A DNA stretch of 64,000 nucleotides from Chitinophagaceae bacterium C216. GTDB lineage: Bacteria > Bacteroidota > Bacteroidia > Chitinophagales > Chitinophagaceae. Below, piece after piece: positions 45,013 through 54,614 of the stretch (position 1 is its first letter; each line of letters opens with the position of its first letter). Location: assembly GCA_028485475.2 (NCBI GenBank), contig CP144143.1, forward strand, positions 1,302,001 through 1,366,000. The letters are read 5' to 3'. Both the position numbers and the translations under genes were made by a program. The notes beneath the pieces are model-generated. The model did no database searches. It was not told the DNA's origin and worked only from the letters and a program-made list of their open reading frames with translations.

Positions 45013-47424
45013 TTACTCTTTATTTTTCTTTTTGAAGATTTTATTAAACAGTCCTTTTTTCTTTTTAGGCTCTTCAGGAGCACCAATGGGCTTGTCTTGA
45101 GTTACTTTCTTGGAGGTGTCCTTAGGTTGTTGTTTGGATTTTGGATCCTCAGGTAATGGAGCCGATTCTGGACCGATATACTCTTCCAGGTTCTGCATGT
45201 AATCTTCCTCTGTACCTACTCCGATATCTTTACCTTCGGCAGAGGGTTCAGGGTTAATATCAGTTACGTATAAGGATGGATCGGCACTTACGGCATCATT
45301 GCTTAAGCTGGGTGGTTCAATAAAGCGATCCTCCTTGCTAATGCCCAAATCTTTGTTGGCATATACCTTTTTAAAGAAATACTCCCATATGGGGCGTGCT
45401 GCTTGCCCTCCGAAACCACCCGCACCTTCATTTCTGATAAATCGGTCGTCACTACCCACCCATACGCCGGCGAGCAGTTGCGGTACAAAACCTATAAACC
45501 AAGCATCACTATTATCGTTGGTAGTTCCCGTTTTACCGGCCATTTCTGCGGCTCCTAGGCGGGCACGCAATCCGGCAGCGGTTCCTACATCTACCACTCC
45601 TTGCATCATACGTGTCATGATGTATGCAGCGGCTTCGCTAATAACCTCTCTACGGTTTGCGCTGTAATCCAATCGTTTTATTACATTGCCGTTGCGGTCC
45701 TCAATGCGGCTAATAAAGTAGGGTTTGGTGGAAAAGCCCCGTCCGGCAAATATGGAATATGCCCACATCATTTCAAACAATGAAAGCTCGCAAGAGCCCA
45801 GGGCAATGGATGGGAAGGGTTTCACCTCTGTGGGGAGCCCTATTTTCTGTAGGAAATCTACGAATTTTGCCGGGCCTACCTGTTTCATGATATAGGCGGT
45901 GGCACAGTTGCGTGACCAAGTAAGTGCAGAGGCCATACTCATCGTACGACCGGTACAGCTAGCAGAAGTGGCCGGCACCAGCTGACCCTTTCCAAAACTT
46001 TGTTGTACATCCTCTACAGGTGTATCGGGAGAAAAATTGAGCTCATCCACTGCTTCACTATACAGCAGCGGTTTGATGGTAGATCCTACTTGTCTCTTAG
46101 TGTTGAGGTTGACGTGGTCGTATTTGAAAGTTTTAAAGTCGATACCTCCTACCCAGGCTTTTACTTCACCGGTGATAGGATCCATAGCCATGAAACCAGC
46201 TTGCGTAAATAGCCGATGGTATTTAATAGAGTCGTATGGCGTCATGACCGTGTCTTTGGAACGGGCTGCGTTCCACGCAAAAACCTTCATAGGGGTTTTT
46301 ACAAAAAAGGTGGCTCTAATTTCTTTATCGCTCAGACCGTCCTCGGCTAGATTACGCCATCTTTCGCTATTTTTCATAGCCGCTTCCAAAACGTGTTCAT
46401 ATTTTTTCCATACCGAACCGTTTTTTATAAAGCCTTGGTTGATAACATTGCGATATAGTTTGGGAGCCTGTTGCGCTACTGCTTCCTCGGCATAGAGCTG
46501 CATAACGGGATTGATGGTTGTGTAGATTTTCAAGCCATCATTGTATATGTTATACGGAGTGCCGTCGGGTTTGGTGATATCCTTTAATATTTTCTTTACT
46601 TCTTCACGTAATATTTCTCTAAAGTAAGGCGCATAACCCAGGTCTTCTGTAGGTTTCTTATAATTCAATTTAATAGGCTGCGCCGATAAACTGATTGCCT
46701 GATCGGCAGTGATATTGCCATTTTCAGCCATGCGCGACAGTACCAGGTTTCTCCGGTCCATGGCCGCTTTGGGATTGCGACGCGGATTGTAGATGCCGGG
46801 GCCGTTGATACTTCCTACCAGTAGCGCAGCTTCTTCTATGGTGAGTTGACTAGGTTCTTTTTGAAAAAAAGTTCTAGAAGCATTTCTGATACCGAATACG
46901 TTATCCGGGAAAGGAACGGCATTGAGATAAAGCGTCAATATTTCTTCTTTGGTGAAATTTCTTTCCAGCTTAACAGCAATGATCCATTCTTTTAGTTTCT
47001 GGAGAATTCTTAAAAATGGATTGCTGGCGCGCTTATTAAAAAGTGCCAAAGCCAGTTGTTGGGTAATAGTACTACCACCACCGGCAGAGCCTCCGTAAAT
47101 AATAGCCCGCATCGTGCCTTTTATATCTATACCGGCGTGATCATAGAATCTTTTGTCTTCTGTGGCTACTAATGCGTTTATAACATGCGGGGATATGTCT
47201 TTGTATTTTACGATACTTCTGTTTCCTGAAGGGAGATAAAATTTCCCCATAAGGGTTCCATCGCTTGCATACACTTCTGACGCTTGTGCAATGGTGGGGT
47301 TTTCGAGCTCAGCCATAGAGGGCATTTTTCCTAGTAGGCCAAAATTGGCCATTAGTATAATTGCAATAAAAGCACCCCATCCCAAAAAAAACAATCGCCA
47401 AAAATATTTTACCGTTTTCTTCAT
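45013..47424 (-). CDS. Class A penicillin-binding protein (PBP1A-like)
   Basis: An 803-residue bifunctional peptidoglycan synthase. N-terminal membrane helix (11-32), glycosyltransferase 51 domain with the catalytic Glu in ATED (E89) and GGSTITQQLA (117-126), then the transpeptidase domain with S448-TIK, SRN (504-506) and KTGTT. The C-terminal tail is a long Lys/Pro-rich stretch (DPKSKQQPKDTSKK, EEPKKKKGLFNKIFKKKNKE), probably disordered and cytosol-excluded, common in Bacteroidota PBP1A. It builds and cross-links glycan strands at the inner membrane. Confidence 0.94.
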   Translation of the reverse strand: MKKTVKYFWRLFFLGWGAFIAIILMANFGLLGKMPSMAELENPTIAQASEVYASDGTLMGKFYLPSGNRSIVKYKDISPHVINALVATEDKRFYDHAGIDIKGTMRAIIYGGSAGGGSTITQQLALALFNKRASNPFLRILQKLKEWIIAVKLERNFTKEEILTLYLNAVPFPDNVFGIRNASRTFFQKEPSQLTIEEAALLVGSINGPGIYNPRRNPKAAMDRRNLVLSRMAENGNITADQAISLSAQPIKLNYKKPTEDLGYAPYFREILREEVKKILKDITKPDGTPYNIYNDGLKIYTTINPVMQLYAEEAVAQQAPKLYRNVINQGFIKNGSVWKKYEHVLEAAMKNSERWRNLAEDGLSDKEIRATFFVKTPMKVFAWNAARSKDTVMTPYDSIKYHRLFTQAGFMAMDPITGEVKAWVGGIDFKTFKYDHVNLNTKRQVGSTIKPLLYSEAVDELNFSPDTPVEDVQQSFGKGQLVPATSASCTGRTMSMASALTWSRNCATAYIMKQVGPAKFVDFLQKIGLPTEVKPFPSIALGSCELSLFEMMWAYSIFAGRGFSTKPYFISRIEDRNGNVIKRLDYSANRREVISEAAAYIMTRMMQGVVDVGTAAGLRARLGAAEMAGKTGTTNDNSDAWFIGFVPQLLAGVWVGSDDRFIRNEGAGGFGGQAARPIWEYFFKKVYANKDLGISKEDRFIEPPSLSNDAVSADPSLYVTDINPEPSAEGKDIGVGTEEDYMQNLEEYIGPESAPLPEDPKSKQQPKDTSKKVTQDKPIGAPEEPKKKKGLFNKIFKKKNKE

Positions 47425-47613
47425 TCAATCATATTTTATATTCAATGTGGTAGTATGTATGTTAATACCGACCACAGACTAACAAAATTGCAGTAAAACT
47501 ACATTTTAAAGCAATTATTTATTTCTTAAAATTAAGAATAGACCGGCGTAATGTTATTGAAAAAGTAAATATTTCACTGGATTCGAGTAGTTTTATTCCA
47601 AAATAATCGCTTC

Positions 47614-47835
47614 GTGGAACCTAAAAAAGTCTCCCCTTGGTTAAGATATCTGGGACTGACAGCACAGTTACTGGTATTAATAGGCCTATCATTGTATGCC
47701 GGTATAAAACTTGACGAAAAACTTAGTGTAAGTCCGTTATTTACACTAATCTTACCTTTGCTGATATTAGCCTCAACATTTTATAAACTGATTAAAGAAA
47801 CTTCAAAAAAGAATAAAGATGGAGCAAACAAGTAG
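47614..47835 (+). CDS. AtpZ/AtpI-family small membrane protein
   Basis: A 73-residue protein starting at GTG 47614. Two membrane helices (about 12-28 and 39-58) with the AtpZ/AtpI pattern SPWLRYLGLTAQLLVLIGLS and LYAGIKLDEKL. AtpI/AtpZ proteins help assemble or supply ions to the F-type ATP synthase and usually precede atpB. It overlaps the next gene by 17 nt. Confidence 0.8.
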   Translation: MEPKKVSPWLRYLGLTAQLLVLIGLSLYAGIKLDEKLSVSPLFTLILPLLILASTFYKLIKETSKKNKDGANK

Positions 47836-48226
47836 AAAATTGAACCCGGTAAAGCTGATGATTCTGGTATTTGTATTACTGACTGCGTTTTTTCTTGTTT
47901 GCAAGGATATACTGTTACAATCGGGTGTGGACCCTTATGTAATGGTGGCCGGAAATCTTATTCTTTTTATAGTAGGTCTTTTTACTATAATAAGCGGACT
48001 GAAGGCTATTCGTAATCCCAACCCTCATGTTTTTGTAAGAGTGTATTATGCGGGATTTATCATCCGTCTTTTCGTTTGTGCCCTTGCAGCATTTATTTAT
48101 ATTTATTTGAGTAAAGATGGGGTGAGTAAACCTTCGCTATTTGCTTGTTTGGGTATATATGTTTTGTATTCGTTTATCGAAGTTTTTTCTTTAAAAAAAG
48201 CGCTGAGAGAAAATAGTAATGGCTAA
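47819..48226 (+). CDS. Four-helix membrane protein (second AtpI-like gene)
   Basis: A 135-residue protein with four predicted membrane helices (about 13-27, 40-60, 76-95, 107-121). In Bacteroidota a protein of this kind commonly lies between atpZ and atpB; its role is not established. Here the ATP synthase genes do not follow; an SprT-like protease gene does, with an 8-nt overlap. Confidence 0.65.
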   Translation: MEQTSRKLNPVKLMILVFVLLTAFFLVCKDILLQSGVDPYVMVAGNLILFIVGLFTIISGLKAIRNPNPHVFVRVYYAGFIIRLFVCALAAFIYIYLSKDGVSKPSLFACLGIYVLYSFIEVFSLKKALRENSNG

Positions 48227-48839
48227 AAAGGAAGTGCCTCTGCATCATTTGGCACAGTATCTACCCGATAACACTTACGAATCTGTAATCGCTTATTTGA
48301 ATTTTTATAAGGTACATCTTACCATAGCAAGAAGCCGTAAATCGGTTCTGGGCGATTATCGGCATAAATGGGGTTCTGCGAATCACCGCATTAGTGTTAA
48401 CGGCAATCTGAATAGATATGCTTTTTTGATAACCTTACTTCACGAGCTGGCACATCTCATTACCTTTGAGCAGTACGGTAATCGGGTGCAGGCGCATGGT
48501 AAGGAATGGAAAAATATTTATGCCCGGCTTCTGGCGCAGTTTATCGAGAAAAAAATTTTCCCTGCGGATATCGAATACGAATTGCTCAAAAGTCTACGTA
48601 ATCCTGGAGCCTCTAGTTGTGCTGAAGAAGACCTGCAGCGTGTACTTTACGATTATAATGAAAGAAAAGACGGTTATACGCTACTGGAACGGCTTCCGGC
48701 AGGTGCGTTATTCCAGATATATGATGGCCGTGTATTTCAGAAGGGGAAAAAACGTACCAAGCGCTATAATTGTGTAGAAATAGCCACTAATAAAGTGTAT
48801 TTGTTTAGCGGTGTGTACGAGGTACTTCCCGTCCGATAA
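48219..48839 (+). CDS. SprT-like zinc metalloprotease domain protein
   Basis: A 206-residue protein with the zinc-binding motif HELAH (H75, E76, H79) inside LITLLHELAHLITFEQYGNR and a third ligand H in QAHGKEWKNIYARLL, as in SprT/Spartan domains. Spartan proteases cut DNA-protein crosslinks; the bacterial proteins are little studied. The C-terminal part (about 130-206) has a Cys (ASSCAEED) and strand-rich text but no clear zinc ribbon. It overlaps the upstream membrane protein gene by 8 nt, so all three genes appear to be one transcript. Confidence 0.85.
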   Translation: MAKKEVPLHHLAQYLPDNTYESVIAYLNFYKVHLTIARSRKSVLGDYRHKWGSANHRISVNGNLNRYAFLITLLHELAHLITFEQYGNRVQAHGKEWKNIYARLLAQFIEKKIFPADIEYELLKSLRNPGASSCAEEDLQRVLYDYNERKDGYTLLERLPAGALFQIYDGRVFQKGKKRTKRYNCVEIATNKVYLFSGVYEVLPVR

Positions 48840-48848
48840 ACAGATCAG

Positions 48849-49958
48849 TTATAAAATGGCAAGAAAACTATCACTAATATATCTAGCAACTTCTTTAAGA
48901 TTATTTGTTGCTTCATAAACAGCCAGCTGTCTGTCAGCCCCTGTGCCTTGTTCCAAAATGCGGTGTACATATTCTACACGATGGCGGCTTCCCAGATGAT
49001 TCAAAACCGGATCTATAAAGTCGAGCAATTCGTAAATCAAAGCACGGGTATTTACTTCCTCTTCCTTGCCAAAATCAATCAGTCTGCCATCCAATCCATA
49101 GCGGCTGGCGCGCCATTTGTTTTCGTTAATCAATGCACGCGAATACTGAATAAAGTTCAGGTTTTTGCTACGCAACATGTAGATACGGGCGCATATGGCC
49201 TGAAACAATGCTGCAATGGCAATGGTTTCATCCACTGTCATGGGAATATCGCATATTCGGAATTCCACTGTATTGAAGAAGGGGTGCACCCTTAGGTCCC
49301 ACCAGATTTTTTTGGCGTTATCAATACAGTTCGTTTTGATCAGCATCTTAACGTAATTGTCATATGCTTCTATGCTTTCAAAAGCATCAGGAATTCCGGT
49401 GCGCGGGAATTTATCAAAGACTTTAGTGCGAAAGGATTTGTATCCGGTGAGGCGGCCTTCCCAAAACGGAGAATTGGTGCTGAGTGCAAAGATGTGTGGC
49501 AAAAAATAGCGAGTAGAATTGGCAATATGGTTGGCCAACTCACGGCTTTCCATGCCCACATGTACGTGAAGTCCGAAAATTAGATTGCTTCTTGCCGCTT
49601 CTTGTAGCTCGGCGATGATTTCATTATAACGTTGATGATCAGTAATAAGCTGGCTTTGCCAGTGGCTAAACGGATGCGTGCCGGAAGCACCCAGTTTGAA
49701 CGACAGCCCTTCGGCTATGTCACTAATCGTTTTGCGCAGCAACGCTACATCTTTATAGGCTTCGTCAATATCCTGGCAAATGTCAGTACCCACCTCTACT
49801 ACAGCCTGGTGCATTTCGGCCTTTACCTTATCCTTGATACTTTTCTGACCTTCTTGCACAATTTTCTGGTCATGGCTTTTAAGCTCATATGTTTCAGGGT
49901 CGAGCACCATGTACTCCTCTTCGATCCCTAAAGTGAAAGCTTTATAATTTAACACCAT
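48849..49958 (-). CDS. YbdK-like carboxylate-amine ligase (GCS2 family)
   Basis: A 369-residue protein starting MVLNYKAFTLGIEEEYMVLD; the frame upstream to 49997 is outside the conserved start. GCS2-family blocks: GIEEEYMVLD, GTHPFSHWQ, FGLHVHVGMESRE, LSTNSPFWEG, WWDLRVHPFFNTVEFRICD. The family joins glutamate (or another acid) to an amine such as cysteine by ATP. It lies upstream of nothing on its own strand, and next to an ATP-grasp gene on the same strand 97 bp away. The pair plus the esterase across the divergent gap form a recurring group in Bacteroidota, possibly for a small peptide-like product. Confidence 0.88.
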   Translation of the reverse strand: MVLNYKAFTLGIEEEYMVLDPETYELKSHDQKIVQEGQKSIKDKVKAEMHQAVVEVGTDICQDIDEAYKDVALLRKTISDIAEGLSFKLGASGTHPFSHWQSQLITDHQRYNEIIAELQEAARSNLIFGLHVHVGMESRELANHIANSTRYFLPHIFALSTNSPFWEGRLTGYKSFRTKVFDKFPRTGIPDAFESIEAYDNYVKMLIKTNCIDNAKKIWWDLRVHPFFNTVEFRICDIPMTVDETIAIAALFQAICARIYMLRSKNLNFIQYSRALINENKWRASRYGLDGRLIDFGKEEEVNTRALIYELLDFIDPVLNHLGSRHRVEYVHRILEQGTGADRQLAVYEATNNLKEVARYISDSFLAIL

Positions 49959-50054
49959 ATTCGTTGCGATACTAAATGTAAAAAAATACAACTGCAAGAT
50001 ATTACGCCTTTTGCATATAGCATCAGGGCGAAATCTTTTGCTGATAAAGCAGGC

Positions 50055-50993
50055 TTATTTTCCTGCACTATCTCTTACGAATGCTCCCCAGCTGAGATGG
50101 TTTACTCCGTCATTCGCTAATGCTTTTTCAATGGCATAGTTGGCAGCAGTTTCCACCACCCATTCAAAGTTTTCTGCTCCTACGCTAGCAATATCAGCAT
50201 CAGGAGCCGGATTGCAGAAATCAATCGCATAAGGCACCCCATTGCGAACGGCCAATTCCACCGTGTTGAAATCATACCCTAAATAGTGGTTTATTTTTAA
50301 AACAATATCCGTCATTTCCTGTAATCTTTTCGGCGAGGGAGTAAAGCTAGCCTGATAGCGTAGGTGATGCGGATTGCGGGGTTCATATGGCATGATGCGC
50401 ACGTATTTTCTTCCGATACAATAGCAGCGGTAGTATTCCTCAAAAACAATTTCTTCCTGAAGAAGCATTACCAACTGTTCAGTTTCTTTATGTTTTTCAA
50501 AAAACTCCTCGATGCTATTGAGTTTGTACACATGTTTCCAACCTCCACCTGCAAAAGGTTTCATATAGGCTGGAAACCCTATCTCTTTAAAGATGCTTTC
50601 CCAGTCCAACGGATAGGCCAAATTGGTGAATGATTCGCTTGAGGTATCATCAGGCATTTCGTAAGAAGGGATAATAGCTGTTTTGGGTACCGGAACTCCA
50701 ATCTGTGTCATGAGGCAGTTATTGAAATATTTATCATCTGCACTCCACCAAAAAGGATTATTGATAACGGCAGTTCCCGTCAATGCGGCGTTTTTCAACC
50801 AGGTTCGATAGAAGGGTACGTCCTGCGAGATACGGTCAATGATTACTGCATAACCGCTTGCTACTCCTTGTATGGCTTTATCGATGCGTACCGGTTCGGC
50901 GATAATGCCTTCAACGTTTTTACTGTTTACACGATCTATAAATGCTTGCGGAAAAGATCGTTCTTTGCCATAAAGGATACCGATTTTTTTCAT
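50055..50993 (-). CDS. ATP-grasp domain protein
   Basis: A 312-residue ATP-grasp fold protein. N-terminal pre-ATP-grasp lobe (MKKIGILYGKERSFPQAFID), then the grasp with AYMKPFAGGGWKHVY as the phosphate loop, LLQEEIVFEEYYRCYCIG, and a metal site near NTVELAVRNGVPYAIDFCNP. Family enzymes ligate carboxylates to amines with ATP. The substrate is unknown. It is codirectional with the YbdK-like gene and divergent from the esterase gene. Confidence 0.85.
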   Translation of the reverse strand: MKKIGILYGKERSFPQAFIDRVNSKNVEGIIAEPVRIDKAIQGVASGYAVIIDRISQDVPFYRTWLKNAALTGTAVINNPFWWSADDKYFNNCLMTQIGVPVPKTAIIPSYEMPDDTSSESFTNLAYPLDWESIFKEIGFPAYMKPFAGGGWKHVYKLNSIEEFFEKHKETEQLVMLLQEEIVFEEYYRCYCIGRKYVRIMPYEPRNPHHLRYQASFTPSPKRLQEMTDIVLKINHYLGYDFNTVELAVRNGVPYAIDFCNPAPDADIASVGAENFEWVVETAANYAIEKALANDGVNHLSWGAFVRDSAGK

Positions 50994-51142
50994 ATTGCTT
51001 GGTTTGTATTTTAATGTTATGGTAGTAACGTACTTTTACGGAGGCGTAGATGTCTCTATCAAATATATTTTTTTATATCTTATAAACAAAATTGTTTATA
51101 AGATTGATTCATGCTACTTTTAGCGCTAATTTGGGAGGTTAC

Positions 51143-51952
51143 ATGAAAACGGCTACAGATGCAATTTTGACTATTGAAACCGTGATGCTGAAGTCCCGAA
51201 ATCTGAAAAGGGATGTGGAGTTGCGCTTTTATTTTCCTAACATTATCACCGATTGGTCAGCATTGCCACTCTTACTAATAAATGACGGACAAGACTTGCC
51301 CGTTATGCAGTTTGATGAGATGCTAAAACAATTGTACGAACAGGGCTCGATACATCCGTTGATTGTTATAGGCATTACGGCAGGGAAGGAGCGTACCATG
51401 GAGTATGGCGTGGCGGGTGTTGTAGATTACAAGGGACGCGGCGCTAAAGCCGATTTATATAGCGCTTTTGTTTTAAAAGAATTATTGCCTTATACCAAAA
51501 AGCGCTTTAAGGTAAGCGCGTTTAAAGAACTATCATTTGCGGGATTTTCTTTGGGTGGTTTGACTGCATTGGATATTGTATGGAATCATCCAGATGTTTT
51601 TTCAAAAGTGGGTGTATTTTCGGGATCATTATGGTGGCGTAGTGTAGATCAGGACGATCCGTCTTATGAGGATGATAAACACCGCATCATGCAACAGGTG
51701 ATCCGCAATGGACATTTTGCTCCCGGACTAAAATTTTTCTTCCAGTGCGGAAAACTGGATGAAAGCGGCGATAGAAATAACAATGGTATCATCGACTCTA
51801 TTGATGATACATTAGATCACATTAAAGAGTTATTGGCAAAAGGCTATCGTGCGGAAGATATCTCTTATCTGGAACTAGACGATGGAAAACACGATGTTCC
51901 TACCTGGGGGAAAGCTATGCCTGTATTTTTAAAATGGGGATGGGGAAAATAA
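51143..51952 (+). CDS. Esterase (enterochelin esterase-like, alpha/beta hydrolase)
   Basis: A 269-residue protein starting MKTATDAILTIETVM. The ATG at 51143 is preceded by GGGAGG at 8 nt; the longer frame to 51092 begins with TTG. The alpha/beta hydrolase core shows LLLINDGQDLP, the nucleophile elbow FAGFSLGGLTALD and a His near KHDVPTWGKAM. Family members hydrolyse esters, as in Fes or ferri-siderophore esterases. It faces the YbdK/ATP-grasp genes across a shared promoter region. Whether it acts on their product is inference. Confidence 0.82.
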   Translation: MKTATDAILTIETVMLKSRNLKRDVELRFYFPNIITDWSALPLLLINDGQDLPVMQFDEMLKQLYEQGSIHPLIVIGITAGKERTMEYGVAGVVDYKGRGAKADLYSAFVLKELLPYTKKRFKVSAFKELSFAGFSLGGLTALDIVWNHPDVFSKVGVFSGSLWWRSVDQDDPSYEDDKHRIMQQVIRNGHFAPGLKFFFQCGKLDESGDRNNNGIIDSIDDTLDHIKELLAKGYRAEDISYLELDDGKHDVPTWGKAMPVFLKWGWGK

Positions 51953-52015
51953 GTCGTATATTGGTGCGTTTATAAAATAGGAAGCATTAATTTTTTCATT
52001 ACAGAATGCAGTATT

Positions 52016-54055
52016 ATGCCCAATGCACTAATCAATGAAACCAGCCCTTATCTGTTACAACATGCACATAATCCGGTAAATTGGTATCCCTGGGGTGAAG
52101 AAGCTTTGCGTAAAGCTAAAGAGGAGGACAAGCCCATTCTCGTGAGTATAGGTTATGCAGCCTGTCATTGGTGTCATGTGATGGAGCGTGAAAGTTTTGA
52201 AGATCCTGAAACGGCTGCCATCATGAACGAGTTTTTTGTAAATATTAAAATAGATAGAGAAGAACGCCCCGATCTGGATCATATTTATATGGATGCGGTG
52301 CAGGTGATGACGGGGAGTGGCGGCTGGCCCTTGAATGTTTTTTTGACTCCCGATAAAAAACCTTTTTATGGAGGTACTTATTATCCTCCCATTCCGATGG
52401 TGAATCGTCCTTCGTGGAAGCAGGTATTGCATGCAGTAGCAGAAGCATTCCAGCATAAACGTAAGGAAATAGAAGAGCAGGCAGAAGGGCTTACTTCGCA
52501 TTTAATGAGCTCGAACAATTTTGGTATTAATACACCACACAATGATTTTTCGATAGAACAAATCGATGCCGCTTGCGAAAATCTTTTAAAGCAGGGTGAT
52601 AAGCAATGGGGCGGCTTTGGAGCAGCGCCAAAATTTCCACAGACATTTGCTATACAATTTCTATTGAAGTATGGACTACTGGAGCAAAAAAGAAGACCGG
52701 AGATGGCTAAGGCTGCGCACGAGCATGCTTTCCTGAGCCTGAATAAAATGATTGAGGGAGGCATTTATGATCAAATTGGTGGTGGTTTTGCCCGGTATGC
52801 AACCGATAAGGAGTGGTTAGTGCCTCATTTTGAAAAGATGTTGTATGATAATGCACTGTTGGTTACAACGCTGAGTGAAGCTTATCGCATCACAGGTTGG
52901 GAACAATACAAGACAGTTATTCAGCAAACGCTGGAGTTTGTAGAAAGAGAAATGTTGCATCCCTCTTATGGTTTTTATGCTGCGCTAGATGCCGACAGTG
53001 AAGGAGAAGAAGGAAAGTTTTATGTATGGACGTTGGAGGATGTAAAGCGTATACTAGGAACTGATGCGGATATCTATTGTGAATTTTATGATATCACTGC
53101 GGAGGGTAATTGGGAGCACCGTAATATATTAAGAATAAAAACACCATTGGCAGTATTTGCTGCAGAAAAGAAAATAGATGTTGCAACATTGAAAAACTTA
53201 TTGAAGCGTTGCAATAAAAGAATGTTGGAGGCTAGAGCTTTGCGCATAAGGCCTGCTTTGGATGATAAAATCATATTAGGTTGGAATGCATTGATGAATG
53301 CTGCTTACAGTCATGCCTACGCGGCTACAGGCATCGATGCTTATAGGCAAACGGCCATTCGTAATATGCAGTTTCTACTGGAAAATTTTGCCGATGCCGA
53401 TGGTGTACTGATGCATGTATGGAAGAATAATGAGGCTAAGTTTCCTGCCTTTTTGGATGATTATGCTTATCTCATTCAGGCTTTATTGCAATTGTATAAG
53501 GTGACTGCCCATCCACAGTGGTTGCAACGAGCCAAAAAGCTCTGCGAAAAGGTGCTTCAAAATTTTGTAGAGCCGAGTGGATATTTTTACTACACACCGC
53601 AACAACAGCAAGATGTCATTATTCGAAAAAAAGAAGTATACGATGGTGCTACTCCCAGCGGCAACGCAGTTATGGCATTAAACTTATTGGAATTGGGTAT
53701 GCTGTTCGACAAGCGGGATTGGGTGCAGCAGGCACAGCAAATGATTACCGGTGTAAGTACTCTTGCCGTGAAGTATCCAACTTCTTTTGGAATGTGGTTG
53801 ATGGGATATTATCAGCTCATCAAAGGAACTAAAGAAATAGTGCTATGTGGAGCGTACGAGCGAGACTTAAGTACTTTATTGCAACAGCCATTGCCTTTTA
53901 ATATTATTATGGCTACACACGAAGAGGATGAGCAGTATCCATTGTTAAAAGGAAAGGTTGTAGGAAATCCTCTTGCTATTTACTTGTGTGAAAATTATGC
54001 TTGTAAGCAACCCGTATTTGATATTGAAAGTTTATTACAACAGTTAAATGATTGA
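52016..54055 (+). CDS. DUF255 thioredoxin-domain protein (YyaL/SSP411 family)
   Basis: A 679-residue protein. N-terminal DUF255 with the Trx-like motif [13 protein letters not shown] (Cys-x2-Cys at about 46-49), [19 protein letters not shown] and YGGTYYPP; the rest is an (alpha/alpha)6 barrel like that of N-acylglucosamine epimerases, with [14 protein letters not shown]. Activity is not established. It is 63 bp after the esterase gene and runs on to the DUF1543 gene with a short overlap or 1-nt gap depending on the start. Confidence 0.9.
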   Translation: MPNALINETSPYLLQHAHNPVNWYPWGEEALRKAKEEDKPILVSIGYAACHWCHVMERESFEDPETAAIMNEFFVNIKIDREERPDLDHIYMDAVQVMTGSGGWPLNVFLTPDKKPFYGGTYYPPIPMVNRPSWKQVLHAVAEAFQHKRKEIEEQAEGLTSHLMSSNNFGINTPHNDFSIEQIDAACENLLKQGDKQWGGFGAAPKFPQTFAIQFLLKYGLLEQKRRPEMAKAAHEHAFLSLNKMIEGGIYDQIGGGFARYATDKEWLVPHFEKMLYDNALLVTTLSEAYRITGWEQYKTVIQQTLEFVEREMLHPSYGFYAALDADSEGEEGKFYVWTLEDVKRILGTDADIYCEFYDITAEGNWEHRNILRIKTPLAVFAAEKKIDVATLKNLLKRCNKRMLEARALRIRPALDDKIILGWNALMNAAYSHAYAATGIDAYRQTAIRNMQFLLENFADADGVLMHVWKNNEAKFPAFLDDYAYLIQALLQLYKVTAHPQWLQRAKKLCEKVLQNFVEPSGYFYYTPQQQQDVIIRKKEVYDGATPSGNAVMALNLLELGMLFDKRDWVQQAQQMITGVSTLAVKYPTSFGMWLMGYYQLIKGTKEIVLCGAYERDLSTLLQQPLPFNIIMATHEEDEQYPLLKGKVVGNPLAIYLCENYACKQPVFDIESLLQQLND

Positions 54056-54056
54056 T

Positions 54057-54614
54057 ATGGCGTACAAGTTATTCTACTTACTGTTGGGATGTACACCTCC
54101 TGGAAGACATACAGAGCAGCATGATGTTTTCTTTTGTATCGGAACATCACTAAAGGATATTGTACCCGATATTCAGGCTTTTTGGCCCGATGCAGGCAAA
54201 ATACATATAGACTGTTGGCGAGAAGTAACTACTGTTGACGGTTATAGTATTACAGTTGCAGAAAGACAAGTCCACCATACCAAATCACAACATCTTTTCT
54301 TCATTAATTTGGGAGGATATTTACCAAACTCATTTGAAGAACATCATTATAAGTTGCTCACCATTGCTACTGATATGTCGGAAGCCATTCGCAACGCAAA
54401 GCAAACCGAATTTTACCGCGATTACAATACTGAGGATAGAAGCGGCGTGAGTCATGTGGATAATAAGTATGGTGTGGACGTGGATGAAATTCTCAATGTA
54501 GAAGATATTCTTCCTTCACAACAGAAAGAGAGATTTGCGCTTATTATCGAACCGGCTGCCACTAAAAAGGAAGATGAACTGCACATCGGGTATTTAAAAT
54601 TAGATAAGATTTAA
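54057..54614 (+). CDS. DUF1543 domain protein
   Basis: A 185-residue protein starting MAYKLFYLLLGCTPPGRHTE at 54057 (the ATG at 54048 adds three residues and overlaps the upstream gene). Two DUF1543-type halves: LLGCTPPGRHTEQHDVFFCIG, then FINLGGYLPNSFEEHHYKLL. Function unknown; the signature is cytosolic. It overlaps the convergent uvrC gene by 4 nt. Confidence 0.85.
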   Translation: MAYKLFYLLLGCTPPGRHTEQHDVFFCIGTSLKDIVPDIQAFWPDAGKIHIDCWREVTTVDGYSITVAERQVHHTKSQHLFFINLGGYLPNSFEEHHYKLLTIATDMSEAIRNAKQTEFYRDYNTEDRSGVSHVDNKYGVDVDEILNVEDILPSQQKERFALIIEPAATKKEDELHIGYLKLDKI

